A stretch of 64,000 nt of DNA from Ichthyophis bannanicus (lineage: Eukaryota > Chordata > Amphibia > Gymnophiona > Ichthyophiidae). Below the pieces are notes generated by a model. The model did no database searches. It saw nothing but the letters and a program-made list of their open reading frames with translations, and was not told the DNA's origin. Location of the stretch: contig CM066031.1 in assembly GCA_033557465.1 (NCBI GenBank), positions 1,067,310,444 to 1,067,374,443 of the forward strand. The letters run 5' to 3'. The position numbers were made by a program, and so were the translations under genes. Of the stretch, positions 46,991 through 57,119 are shown piece by piece (position 1 is the first letter of the stretch; every line of letters begins with the position of its first letter).

Positions 46991-47870
46991 AAAACCCATG
47001 CTTGATGTAAATCTTTAATCTTTGCAGCTGCTCCTTTTAGTTTTTTCTTAACTATTTTCCTCAGTTTATCACAGTCTCTCTTTTGAAAGTTAAAATGTAG
47101 TACTGTGGATTTCCTTACCGTCCTTCCTCCATTTATTAAATCAAACACAATCATGCTATGATCACGACTGCCAAGTAGTCCAAACACTCTTTATCTCTTG
47201 CACCAGATCTTGTGTTCCACTAAGGAATAGGTCCAAAATGGCTTCCCCTCTGGTCAGTTCATGAACCAGCTGCTCCAAGAAGCAGTCATTTATTTCATCT
47301 AGAAACTTTACCTCCCTAGCATGCCCTGCTGTGACACTGACTCAGGTCAATACCAGGGTAATTGAAATCACCCATTATTATTTCTGTACTGTAACTTTTG
47401 TTAGCTTCCCTGAATTCTTTGAGCATTTCATCATCCACTCTGGCCAGGCGGTCGATAGCACACCCCCACTGCCATTGCCTTCCCCTTTTTACATGAAATT
47501 TCAATCCATAGAGATTCTACAGTGAATTTTGTTTCCTCCAAAACTTTAATCCTTTTTGACTCAATGCCCTCTCTAGCAGAATGCAACCCCACCACCAATT
47601 TGATCTGCTCTATCATTACGATATACTTTGTACCCAGGTATCTGTGTATTCCACTGGTTGTCCTCCTTCCACCATGTCTCTGAGATACCAATCATATATA
47701 ACGTCTCATTTAGTGCTATACAGTCTAACTCTCCCATCTTATTTTTTAGACTTCTGGCATTTGCATACAAGAATTTTAGAGACTGTATTTTATTCATATT
47801 AATCTGGCTACTCATAGGCAGGGGTAATTTGGAATCTTTAAGCTCCATCTGCTCTGTACTCAAGGGCATT
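46990..47870 (-). pseudogene. CR1-4 endonuclease (EEP family)
   Basis: 47869-47573: SLKFLYANARSLKNKMGELD, MIGISETWWKED (Glu block), VYRNDRADQIGGGVAFC. 47504-47316: IIMGDFNYPGIDL (GDFN block). 47187-46975: SRDHSMIVFDLI (where SDH is expected) and the linker to RT. Frameshifts between the parts. Confidence 0.85.
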
Positions 47871-47999
47871 TAGGCTACTTTTGTATTTATTGGAACTTCT
47901 TTGCTGATATGCCCTAATTTCAATCTTTTGCTAGTATCCTTCAAAGATACATTGCTATGAACCATGCGCTCCTGGGCGACTATCGGCTTTTCCCCTATT

Positions 48000-48909
48000 A
48001 TCTAGTTTAAAAGCTGCTCTTTTTTAAAAGGTTAATGCCAGAAGCCTGGTTCCATCCCGGTTAAGGTGGAGCCCATCCCTTCGGAAAAGCCCCTCCTTTC
48101 CCCAGAATGTTCGCCAGTTCCTAACAAATCTAAAACCATCTTCCTTGCACCATCGTCTCATCCACGCATTGAGACTTCCGGAGCTCTGCCTGCCTTTTGG
48201 GTCCTGCACATGGAACGGGAAGCATTTCAGAGAATGCTACCCTGGAAGTTCTGGATTTCAACTTCCTACCTAAAAGCCTAAATTTAGCTTCCAGAACCTC
48301 CCTACCACATTTTCCTATGTCATTGGTACCGACATGTAGCAAGACAGCAGACTCCTCCCCAGCACTATTTAAGACCTTGTCTAGGTGGCGCGTGAGGTCC
48401 GCTATCTTCGCACCAGGCAGGCATGCTACCAGGCAATCCTCACGTCCACCAACCACCCACATGCCTAATGATTGAATCACCAACTATAACGGCTGTTCTA
48501 ACCCTTCCCTCGTGGGCACATGGCACTGGAGAAACCTCCTTGGTGCAAGAGGGGTTTTACATCACCTGGAGGACAGGTCCTAGCTTCAAGATCATTTCCT
48601 GCCACACTAAGGTGATGCTCTCCTGTCACGTGACCTCTCTCCTCCATGGCAACAGGGATGCTACTAGACTGGAGGTGGGACTTCAGTACTACATCCCTGT
48701 AGGTCTCGTCTATGTACCTCTGTCTTCCTTATGTCCTCCAAGTCTGCTACTCTAGCTTCCAGAGATCGGACTCGCTTCCTGAGAGCAAAGAGCTCCTTGC
48801 ACCTAGTGCACATATACAACCTCTCACCAAATGAGAGAAAATCATACATGTGACACTCAAGGCAAAAGACTGGAAAGTCCCCATCTGGCTGCTGGACTGC
48901 TGTTTGCAA
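48000..48909 (-). pseudogene. CR1-4 ORF1 with zinc-ribbon, coiled coil and SGNH domain
   Basis: 48909-48664: CLECH ... YMCTRC (zinc-ribbon-like) then RKRVRSLEARVADLED, a heptad-like coiled coil. 48520-48480 has VIVGDSIIRHV (block I). 48483-48130: VACLPGAKIADL, LLHVGTNDIGKC (block III intact) and VAFSEMLPV. 48209-48024: RRDGLHLNRDGTRLLA (block V). At least two frameshifts. Same domain order as CR1-3 ORF1, and GTND is kept here. Confidence 0.9.
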
Positions 48910-48910
48910 C

Positions 48911-49820
48911 TTAGTTTTAGGGATGTGTTAAGGTATTTAAGTTGTTTACCTACTGAGATTTGCTGGGGATATTTATACTAATAAAACTATACCTAACACA
49001 TTTAATGGACATTAATTAAACTTGAGGTGAACAATCTCATGCCTGATGAGGATAAACAGCTGCACCTGAGAGTGAATATGGCACCTCTTTTCCTTTAAGA
49101 GTTTTAAGCACCTATAAAGCTATGATTATCCCAGGGGTAGGAGGGAGTCGGGGAGGGAGGGAAAGACGACTTATTAAAAGCTGGCTACCACACAGTACCC
49201 TGTCCTGTTCTTCGAAGATAATCTGTGACCAATTTCCTGGGTGATTCAGAGCCCTTGCTTGGAAAGAGGGAGCTTTTCAAAATGCCCCTTTGATCTGCCC
49301 CTTGGCTTTAACACCTATTTAAAACAAATTCACAGGTCTCTTACCCCCTATCTAGAAGGCCTCTTTGTAAAGGTCTCTAGAAACAGTTTATTGCTCAAAG
49401 AATACTGACCCTGTTTTTCTTTTTTGCTAAGTTATACTCCGATTTGATTTAAATTAAAGCTCTTTGCTGATACTAGGCCCTGAGTACTACATTTATACTA
49501 GAAGCTCTTTGCTGGGTTTTAAAATTTAACCAGAAAGCTTTCTGCTGTGTTCTGATTTTAAACTGAAAGCCCTCTGCTGGATTTTTCAACTTAAACTGAA
49601 AGCTACCTGTTGACTTTTCAATTTAACTAAAAACTCTTTGCTGATACTAGGCCCTGACTGATTTAACAAATACACTGGATTCTAATTTACACAAATTAAT
49701 CAGCTTTAATCTAAAGAATTCCCTTTTCCCCAAGATTTAGAAAAAATTCCCAGAAATAAATACTTACAATTGCAGATCTCTCTCCAGAAGTAGCAGTCCC
49801 CTTTTGTAGTCATGATTTGG
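48911..49820 (-). other. CR1-4 5' UTR / promoter region
   Basis: About 0.9 kb before ORF1, ending at the CR1 5' boundary. Contains a set of imperfect repeats with the core AGCAAAGAGCTTT or AGCAGAAAGCTTT (minus sense), seen at roughly 49450-49640 as AAAGCTCTTTGCTG, GAAGCTCTTTGCTG, GAAAGCTTTCTGCTG, GAAAGCCCTCTGCTG and AAACTCTTTGCTG on the plus strand. Such 5' UTR repeats may hold promoter elements; not shown by sequence. Confidence 0.6.
49440..49650 (-). repeat. short tandem-like repeats in CR1-4 5' UTR
   Basis: Six or so copies of (A)AA(G)CTCTTTGCTG-like 14-mers, spaced about 35-50 bp, within 49455-49645. CR1-1 keeps the related block GGTCAGGGCCTAGTAGC at 14468. Likely a family feature. Confidence 0.6.
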
Positions 49821-49896
49821 ATGTCTGAAAATGTGCATGCGAACGTCGAAATCACTCCGTTGCTATTCCACAAATGACGTTCGCAGACGTCTCCAG

Positions 49897-50232
49897 CACT
49901 GTTCCCTCTAAGCTGTGCGCGCGCACATACTTTACAACAGAGCGCACAAAAATTATGGTTCTGATTCTGATAGAAAACACAGACGTCTTAAAATTTAAAA
50001 GTTGTGATTGTAATTACTAGAAATTTTCCACTTCATTTAGTAATCGTCTATTTTCATTTAATTTGATTTAAATCAATGTGGTGTACATACTGTATTCTGA
50101 CGTGTAGTCAAATTTTAAAGTATATAACTCCATGTGTCGTTATATGGCGCACAAAAATTTAACCTTCCTTCAAAAGCTGCACAGCTGATATTTTATGCGC
50201 ACACAAACTACAGAAAATTAGAGGGAACATTG
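49897..50232. mobile_element. hAT-type MITE, copy 2
   Basis: 336 bp, same family and orientation as 44599-44940, ends CACTGTTCCCTCTAAGC / TTAGAGGGAACATTG. Flanked by a perfect 8-bp duplication GTCTCCAG (49889-49896 and 50233-50240). It lacks the GC-alternating block of copy 1 and has a small insertion near 50000. Non-coding. Confidence 0.9.
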
Positions 50233-50240
50233 GTCTCCAG

Positions 50241-50445
50241 TGCAGGGTTGCCAAAATAGGCACAAGGGTATGGCAGAGGTGTGTCCAGGGAAGAACAATG
50301 GACTTACATATTCCCATTCTAACTCAGAAATGTCAGACTTCTGCAAGCACGTCCATGTTTATACCAGCTCCAGGAACGGACAGGCATCAGGAAAGTGCTT
50401 AATTTCACCTTAAAACATCCAGAGTGTGTAGAGAAGATGGAGCAA
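50241..50445. other. unassigned DNA left of DIRS-C
   Basis: About 200 bp without recognised feature; it is the left flank of the DIRS-C insertion. Confidence 0.3.
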
Positions 50446-50610
50446 ATAGAAATTACACTTACCTGGTAATTGTTGTTCCTTGAGTGAGTCCAGTTCTCCA
50501 CCTCTGGGTCGTGTACCTCCTCCTGCAGCTTGGTGACTGGGCATGTCATAGATGTGACATCACTGGGTGTAGTCTGCTGGCCTCTCCCATCAGCCCCTGT
50601 GAACTATTGG
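50446..50610 (-). repeat. DIRS-C 3' terminal repeat
   Basis: Plus strand AATAGAAATTACACTTACC TGGTAATTGTTGTTCC..., parallel to the DIRS-B 3' end. About 55 nt are nearly the reverse complement of 50902-50957 in the ICR. Sense 3' end is CCAGGTAAGTGTAATTTCTA. Confidence 0.75.
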
Positions 50611-50899
50611 ACATACACTTATTTGTTGCTCTCTTGAATGTGCTATTTTATTTTTTTTCCCCTTTAGTGTTAAAACAGCCTTGAACAAACAAAAACTAGG
50701 TAGATATTACAAAAACTGTCCTCCCAAACCCAAAAAACTTCTTACTTGTACCCAATCCGTATGCTTACTCCTCTAGAGAAGAAGAGAATCATAAGAGCAA
50801 GAAGATACAGGAAGCTATAAACAAAAGCATGCCTACCTGTAAACTCAACACTATACCAGTGAAACATCTCTGTCCCATGCACCAACCCGGGTGGGATTG

Positions 50900-51000
50900 A
50901 GAACTGAACTGGACTCACTCAAGGAACAACAATTAACAGGTAAGTGCAATTTCTATTTCCTTATCGTTCCTCCAGTTCAGTTCTCCACCTCTGGGAATGT
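50900..51000 (-). repeat. DIRS-C internal complementary region
   Basis: Left half mirrors the 3' end with a few changes; right half TTCCTTATCGTTCCTCCAG equals the sense 5' start of DIRS-A (10777). Two-part ICR as in DIRS-B and DIRS-D. Confidence 0.75.
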
Positions 51001-51013
51001 AACAGAGCAGTAA

Positions 51014-52300
51014 TCATTGAGAGGGACCCTTCCAGCCGGCCTGCAAGACCGTCGACCTGAAACTGGTATCTTTCGCCGCCCCCACATCCAGGCGGTAGTG
51101 CCTACTGAAAGAATGAAGCGATGACCAAGTAGCCGCTCTACAAATGTCTCCCAGCGGAACCAAGCTGTATTCCGCCCAGGAAGTCGATTGAGCTCTGGTA
51201 GAATGAGCTCGTAACCCTGCTGGCACCAGATGACCACACAGAATATATGTGGAAGCAATCGCTTCTCTGAGCCACTGAGAAATGGACGCCTTCACCGCAG
51301 CTTCGCCTTTGCGGGAACCACCGAACACGAATAAACGATCCGACCTGCGAAAAGTCTCTGAGACTTTCAAATATCGTTTGAGCACACGCTTAAGGTCTAA
51401 TCGCCGTAATCCGGACGCAACACCACTTTTTCCCTGGAAAAACGACAAAAATGGTTCCCTACAGGACAACGCCTGTAATTCGGAAATTCGCTTTGCCGAA
51501 CAGATGGCTACCAAGAAGACAGTCTTCAGCGTTAAATCCTTCACCGACGCCTTGTGCAAGGGCTCAAAACGGTTCTTCAGCTAATGCCCCTAAAACCAGA
51601 TTGAGATCCCACGGAAGCACTACTACTCGTCAAGTAGGCCGCAACCGAAACACTGCTTTAAGAAAACACACCACATCTGCATGCGCTCCAAGCGCCATCT
51701 CCTGCACCTTGCCTCTATAGCAAGAAAGAGCCGCCAACTGCACTCTCAAGGAACTGGCTGCAACACCCTCATCAAACCCGTCCTGCAGAAAACTTAAGAC
51801 CACAGGAACTGCAACTGTAGCTGCTCGCACTTGCCACCGCGAGCACCAGTCTTCAAACACACGCCAAATCCGTACATATGCAAGAGATGTCGATTGTTTT
51901 CTAGCTCGTAGCAAAGTAGCTATGACCGCTCCAGAGTAACCCTTTTTACTTAACCGTGCCCTTTCAATGGCCAAACCGTAAGCGAGAACCAATCCACTTG
52001 GGGCATCCGCAGAGGTCCCTGCAATAACAGACTTTCCGACACTGGCAACCTCCAAGGTTCTCCGTCGAGCAACCAGATCAGCGTAACAAGGACGCTTCGG
52101 CCAGTCCAGAACCACCAGCAACACATTCCCCCGATGAGCCTCGATCCACTGAACCACTCGGCCTATTCGCGCCCAAGGAGGAAACACAGAGAAGACCCGA
52201 CGACGTTGGCCAGGGTTGCAGAAGCGCGTTGATTCCTTCTGACATTCGTTCCCGGCGCCTGCTCAAGAAGCGACCCACTTTTGCTGGCCGAAAGGTAGCC
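51014..52300 (-). pseudogene. DIRS-C tyrosine recombinase
   Basis: 52187-51630 holds the end of the pol extension (VLLVVLDWPKRPCYADLV) and the core-binding domain (SLAYVRIWRVFEDWCSRW, VVLSFLQDGFDEGVAASSLR). After one frameshift near 51560-51630, the catalytic domain 51559-51014 is open for 181 codons: KRISEL (Arg I), LDLKRVLKRYLKV, AHSTRAQSTSW (HxxR), ICRAATWSSLHSFSRHYRLD (catalytic Tyr). All active-site motifs are intact, so this is the best-kept recombinase in the window and only one frameshift from open. Confidence 0.9.
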
Positions 52301-52660
52301 CTGCAGGTGGATTTTACCTGTATGCCTAGGTCTGTTGGGGGCTTCAGATATTTGTTAGTGATTGTAGATCGGTTTTCTAAGTGGCCTGAAGCCTTTCCCA
52401 CTACCAAGGAGGATGCTAGAACGGTGGCCAAACTTTTATGTAAAGAAGTCATCCCTCGGTTTGGGTGTCCCCTGTCAATAGATTCTGATCAAGGCCCAGC
52501 GTTCATCTCTAAAGTGTTACAGCATATTACTCAAATGTTTGCTATTGACTGGAAATTCCATGTTCCTTACCATCCCCAGTCCTCGGGAATAGTGGAGCGA
52601 ATGAATCGCACTATAAAAGAGAAATTAAAAAAGGCAACTCAACATGCTCCTGGTAAATGG
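52301..52660 (+). pseudogene. endogenous retrovirus integrase core fragment
   Basis: An open frame reads through the DDE core of a retroviral integrase: QVDFT (first Asp), DSDQGPAF (second Asp) and SSGIVERMN (Glu), with YHPQ preceding. The pattern is closest to gamma/epsilon-like (class I) ERVs by recollection of family motifs. The zinc-binding N-terminus, C-terminal domain, rest of pol, gag, env and LTRs are absent, so it is a dead fragment. The first ~24 codons of the frame (52229-52300) are antisense DIRS-C. Confidence 0.85.
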
Positions 52661-53241
52661 CCTACCATGAGAAACTCTGGGCCACATTAAGAAGCATGGG
52701 TATACCAGAACACCTGATCGTTCTCTTGCGCAATCTGTACATTGATCAAGAAGCAACAGTTCGAACGGAACAAGGAGAAACAGAATGGTTTAAAATAAAC
52801 AAAGGTGTAAGACAAGGCTGCATACTTTCCCTCTACCTGTTTAATTTATATGCAGAACAAATCAGAGAAGCAGGATTGTATGAAGACAACAGAGGTGTGA
52901 AGATTGGTGGAAGACTCATCAACAACCTTCGCTATGCTGATGATACCACATTACTGGCTGAAAGTGAAGATGATCTGAAACATTTGCTTCTCACAATCAA
53001 AGAACATAGTCTCAAAATGGGCTTGCACCTTAATGTAAAGAAGACAAAGATCATGACAAATGGCATAATCAACAGGTTCATCGTTGAAGGAGAAGAAATT
53101 GAAATTGTGAACAACTTTAACCTACTTGGATCAACTATCAATAAAGAAGCAACAAGCAGTCAAGAAATCAGACGACGCATTGCTCTTGGCAGAATGGCTA
53201 TGAAAGACCTAGATAAGATTCTCAAGAGCAGAGATGTCAAA
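52661..53241 (+). pseudogene. BovB/RTE-type reverse transcriptase fragment
   Basis: Open for 195 codons: KLWATLRSMGIPEHL, NLYIDQEATVRTEQGETEWF, GVRQGCILSLYLFNLYAEQI, NNLRYADDTTLLAESEDDLK (YADD catalytic box), GLHLNVKKTKIM, and ending [12 protein letters not shown]. The motif set and spacing match BovB. N-terminal endonuclease and the 3' end are absent. It is fused 3' to CR1 at ...GATGTCAAATAGAATGC. Confidence 0.85.
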
Positions 53242-53944
53242 TAGAATGCTAGGTATGATAAGGAAAGGAATGGAAAATAAAACAAAAGATATTATAATGC
53301 CTCTATATCGTTCCATGGTGAGACTGCACCTTGAATATTGTGTGCAATTCTGGTCGCCGTATCTTAAAAAGGATATAGCGATTTTAGAAAACGTTCAGAG
53401 AAGAGCCACCAAAATGGTAAAGGGGATGGAAGGATACTCCTATGAAGAAAGGCTAAAAAGGTTGGGGCTCTTTAACCTGGAAAAGAGACGGCTGAGGGGA
53501 GATATGATAGAAGTCTATAAATTAATGAACGGAGTGGAACGGGTAAACGTAGATCAATTGTTTACCTTATCAGAATATAGAAAGACTAGGGGACATGCAA
53601 TGAAGCTACAGGGCAAACTATTTAAGACTAATAAAAGAAAATATTTTTTCACTCAACGTGTAATCAAACTCTGGAATTTGTTACCGGAGGATGTAGTAAA
53701 GGCTGTTAGTGTAGCTGGGTTTAAAAAAGGTTTGGACAAGTTCCTGGAGGAAAGGTCCATAAACCATTATTAAGAAGGGACCCAGGATATCAATGCTTGA
53801 ACCAATACAAGCATTGTGGAACCTGTGTCCCTTGGGGAAACTGCTAGGTATGTATGACCTAGACTGGCCACTGCTGGAAACAGAATACTGGGCTTGATGG
53901 ACCTTGGTCTGACCCAGTATGGCATATCTTATGTTCTTATGTTC
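53242..53944 (+). mobile_element. CR1 3' segment of the chimera
   Basis: RT C-terminal tail open to its stop ([60 protein letters not shown], ending EERSINHY), then the CR1 3' UTR GGGCTTGATGGACCTTGG, GACCCAGTATGGCATAT, CTTATGTTCTTATGTTC. Almost the same as CR1-5 and CR1-1. DIRS-C resumes directly after the 8-bp-repeat tail. Confidence 0.9.
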
Positions 53945-54362
53945 ATTAAGTCCATGACTGGAGGCCCCCATTGGCGCACGACTTGCGCAAACATGTCTGG
54001 ATGCAACTCCCATTCCCCTGCATCCACGTGGACCCTGCTTAGAAAATCCGCCATCACATTGTCTTTTCCTGCTATGTGCGCTGCAGAGATAGCTAGCAGA
54101 CAAAGCTCCACCCAGGCGAACAGCATCTCCGCCTCCTCTTCCATGGCCGCACTTCCTGTACCACCTTGTCAATTGATGTAGGCCACAGTTGCGGAGTTGT
54201 CCGACAACACTCGCACCGCTCGATCCTTCACCGTAGATTCGAACGCTTGCAGTGCCAGATAAACCGCTCTTAACTCCAGACGGTTAATTGACCATGCGCT
54301 CTCCTGGACGGTCCAGGCACCCTGCGCAAACAGCTCTCTGCAATGAGCTCCCCAGCCTCTTC
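53945..54362 (-). pseudogene. DIRS-C RNase H
   Basis: Minus frame: RRGWGAHCRELFAQGAW, SINRLELRAVYLALQAFE (Glu), VRVLSDNSATVAYIN (Asp); then, after a stop/frameshift near 54170, ISAAHIAGKDNVMADFLSRV (Asp). The first RNase H Asp (MTDASL) is on the far side of L2-1 at 60690-60710. Confidence 0.85.
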
Positions 54363-54897
54363 GCCGCTGGAAGCTCTCCCAGGAGGGATTGAGCTCGACC
54401 GTCCCATCAATCTGCCTCCAGCTGTCGCAGACGTCCAATCGGGGCAGACCCTGCCTGTTCAAATAGCGAGCCAGCAGGCGCACCCACGCCAGAGGGCCAC
54501 GCCTTACAGGTGGCGCCAGAGGGCCCTTTGGCGTGGACCACTAAGATTAAACCGTGACTCTGACTCCATTCCAGCCTTAGCCCATGAACAGCACGTTATG
54601 ATCTAAGCAAAGCATAATCAATCTCCACTTCTACGTCAGCCCAAGCACAGCAACAGAAACTTCAAGGTAACTCGCTGTGTGAGAGACCCAATAACCGTTG
54701 TTACACTGCTGTAATTCATAATAGCCTCCTATAATTACCTAGCCGTTTCCACTTGAGATTTTCACGGTAGCTACCCCAATTAAACAGCAAGCTAACCGCA
54801 GATAAGAAAGAGATCTGTCAACTGCTAAACGTGGACTAATTAACCTTCTCTGTATCCGGATTGCTGAAACAAAGTAGCTTTACTGTAAATGTGATTG
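54363..54897 (+). other. L2-1 5' UTR, first part
   Basis: No protein on the plus strand. GC-rich start (GCGCCAGAGGGCC-type repeats near 54490-54530) and a 32-bp unit at 54866-54897 (GAAACAAAGTAGCTTTACTG...) that recurs twice at 57122-57185. A short minus frame (54483-54169) is DIRS RNase H extended by chance into this region. Confidence 0.5.
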
Positions 54898-57119
54898 TTT
54901 ATTTATTTTATTTATTTATTTAGTAGGCACTTGTATACAGATCAGGTTGGACTGCACAGTGCAGTAATTTGTATGATTGGTTAAGGATTTGATTTGAATC
55001 AAACAAACACAGAGTCATTTGATTTACATTTGAATTAGTGTGTGCGGGTTTGCTTACCTATATATACACATTAGGATGCGTGAGTGGGGGTGTGCTCCGT
55101 ATATACATATATACAATAACAGATCTGCTTACTGGTTAGTTCAGTTTATATACATATATACAATTAACAGACTGGTTTTGGTTAGCTCAGCCTAAAATGG
55201 GACTGAAAAAGGTGTGTTTTGAGATTTTTTCTAAATTCTTTTAAGTCACTTATTTGTTGTATGTCGTGGGGCAGCTGATTCCAGAGTAATGGTGCAGCAT
55301 ACGAGAAAGCCCTGCGGCTTGTCTCCGCTTTGACCTTTCTTATGCTGCTTGGGACGTTGAGGTTGTTCTGAGTTATGGTTCTTCTGCATCTATTGGATGC
55401 CTGGATGGTGATTAGATTGTTGAGGTATGATGGGGCTAAGTTGTGAATGAGCTTGAAAGTGGTTACTAGTATTTTGTATAAGATGCGGGCAGTAATGGGG
55501 AGCCAATGGAGTTCAATGAGTACTGGAGTGATGTGTTCAGCTATACCTTTTTTCATAATGATCCTGGCAGCGACGTTTTGGGCCATTTGTAGTATGTTTA
55601 GGGTGCTCTTCGGGAGGCCTTGGAGAACAGCGTTGCAGTAGTCCAGGTGCGGAATGATAAGAGCTTGTGCCACTGTTCTGAAGTCGGAATGGTCGATGAT
55701 GTTGCGGAGTGGTTGAAGCACTCTTAATTTATGAAATATGGCCCGGTTTGTTGTTCGTAGGTGTTTTTCCATCCTCAAGTTGCTATCAAGTAGTAACCCT
55801 AGATACTTTATTTCGGGCTTGGTGTGGTAGATGTTATTGTTGAGGGTGACGGTGGTGGGCGGGGTGAAATCCTTTTTCTTGGAGAAGAACATCACCTCCG
55901 TTTTTTTATGGTTTATTGACACGTTGTTCATTTGTAACCAGGTCTGGAGCATGCTGAGGCATTCCTCGAGTTGGGTGTAGTTTGGTTGGTTTATGTCCAG
56001 CTGGGTATACAACATTAGATCGTCTGCGTACATATGATAGCTGATCTTGTGCTTCTGTATGATTTCGCATATTGGTTTAATATATAAGTTGAATAGGAGG
56101 GAGGATAGAGCTGATCCCTGTGGAATGCCTTGGGTTTGTGGGAATGCATCAGCTTTTTCATTGTTGAACTGTACTTGTTGCATTCTATTTGATATATAAG
56201 ATGTGAACCATTTTAGCGGGGTCCCTGTTACACCTATGGAGGCGAGACGGTTGATGAGGGTTCTGTGGTGCACTGTATCAAAAGCGGCAGATATGTCGAT
56301 AAAGATGAGAATGTACATCTTGCTTCTGATTTCGAGACCCTTAAGGAGGTTGTCAAGGAGTGCTATAAGCAGGGTTTCCACTCCATGATGCTGACGGAAA
56401 CCATATTGATGCATGTCCAGGGCATTTGTGTCATCTATGTGGTCTTGGAGTTGTTGCTGGACTGCCTTTTCAATAATCTTGGCTAGGAATGATATGCTCG
56501 AGATGGGTCGATATGAAGCTGGATCACTGTTGTTGAGCGTTTTGTTTTTTAAGATGGGTCGTATTAGTGATATTTTTAGTTGCGTTGGCATGGTGCCTTG
56601 TTGGAGTGATTGGTTTACAATGTGGGTGATAGGTTGGGCAATTTCACTCTTTGTAGCTTTGATCCAGGCTGCTGGACACGGGTCTAGAGGGGAGGTTGTG
56701 GTATTCAAGTTGGTGACAATGTTTATGATTTGCTGGTCTTTGATATGAAGGAAGTTACTCCATTGCATATTTTGCTCATCATTTGGAGATGTGCGTTCTT
56801 GTGGTGGGTCGTTGTCCATATTCTGGTCTTGAGTGGTGTGGGTGAGTACTTGTGGGTTTAGTTTCTTGGCATAATGGTCTGCTAGCGTTTGGGCATTTAT
56901 TGCGTCCATCGAGACACTGTCTTGTGATGTTTTGGTGAGGGACTTAACAAGTTCGAAGAGTTCTCTTGGCCTATTAATTGCCTTGTTGAGCAGATTAGTG
57001 TGGTGTGCCTTTTTGGCCAGGTTGGTCTCGTTCTTGTACTTTGTGAGGAGTGTTAGGTATTCCTGTTTCCGTTCTTCGGTTTGGGCTTTTCTCCATTTCT
57101 TTTCCAGCTTACGTAGTTG
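54898..57119 (-). mobile_element. L2-2, 5' truncated L2 LINE nested in L2-1
   Basis: Minus orientation: tail (TTTA)n at 54900-54925, 3' UTR to 55181 and a long RT ORF. It lies in the 5' UTR of L2-1, between copies of a 32-bp repeat. The 3' UTR differs from L2-1 and L2-3 (no ATACCGC-type end), so it is another L2 family. The largely open ORF suggests it is the youngest layer in this nest. Confidence 0.9.

Larger units (their letters stand above)
45226..49820 (-). mobile_element. CR1-4, CR1 LINE with 5' UTR, ORF1, endonuclease and RT; 3' end missing
   Basis: In minus sense: 5' end near 49816 (GACTACAAAAGGGGACTGC, shared with CR1-1), 5' UTR to 48911, ORF1 48909-48000, endonuclease 47870-46990, RT 46990-45230. 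The match to other CR1 copies stops at CGTTCCACTCC (45228-45238), before the last part of the RT tail and the 3' UTR, so this copy is 3' truncated, which is uncommon for a LINE. Confidence 0.9.
52301..53944 (+). mobile_element. chimeric retro-insert: ERV integrase + BovB RT + CR1 3' end
   Basis: The DIRS-C sequence matches DIRS-A up to ...AAAGGTAGCC (52300) and again from ATTAAGTCC (53945), so the insert is exactly bounded with no clear target duplication. Inside, three unrelated fragments lie head to tail in the plus direction: retroviral integrase core (52301-52660), BovB-type RT (52661-53241) and CR1 RT tail plus 3' UTR (53242-53944) ending TTCTTATGTTC. CR1 ends fit insertion by CR1 machinery, with the other two parts added at the 5' side. 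Confidence 0.8.

Noticed and set aside
44599..50232. A composite transposon with CR1-4 between two hAT ends
   Set aside because: Each MITE has its own perfect and different 8-bp target duplication, so they inserted independently.
52229..52690. A complete retrovirus or LTR element
   Set aside because: Only the integrase core is present; no LTR, gag, protease, RT or env near it, and both borders are explained by the chimera.
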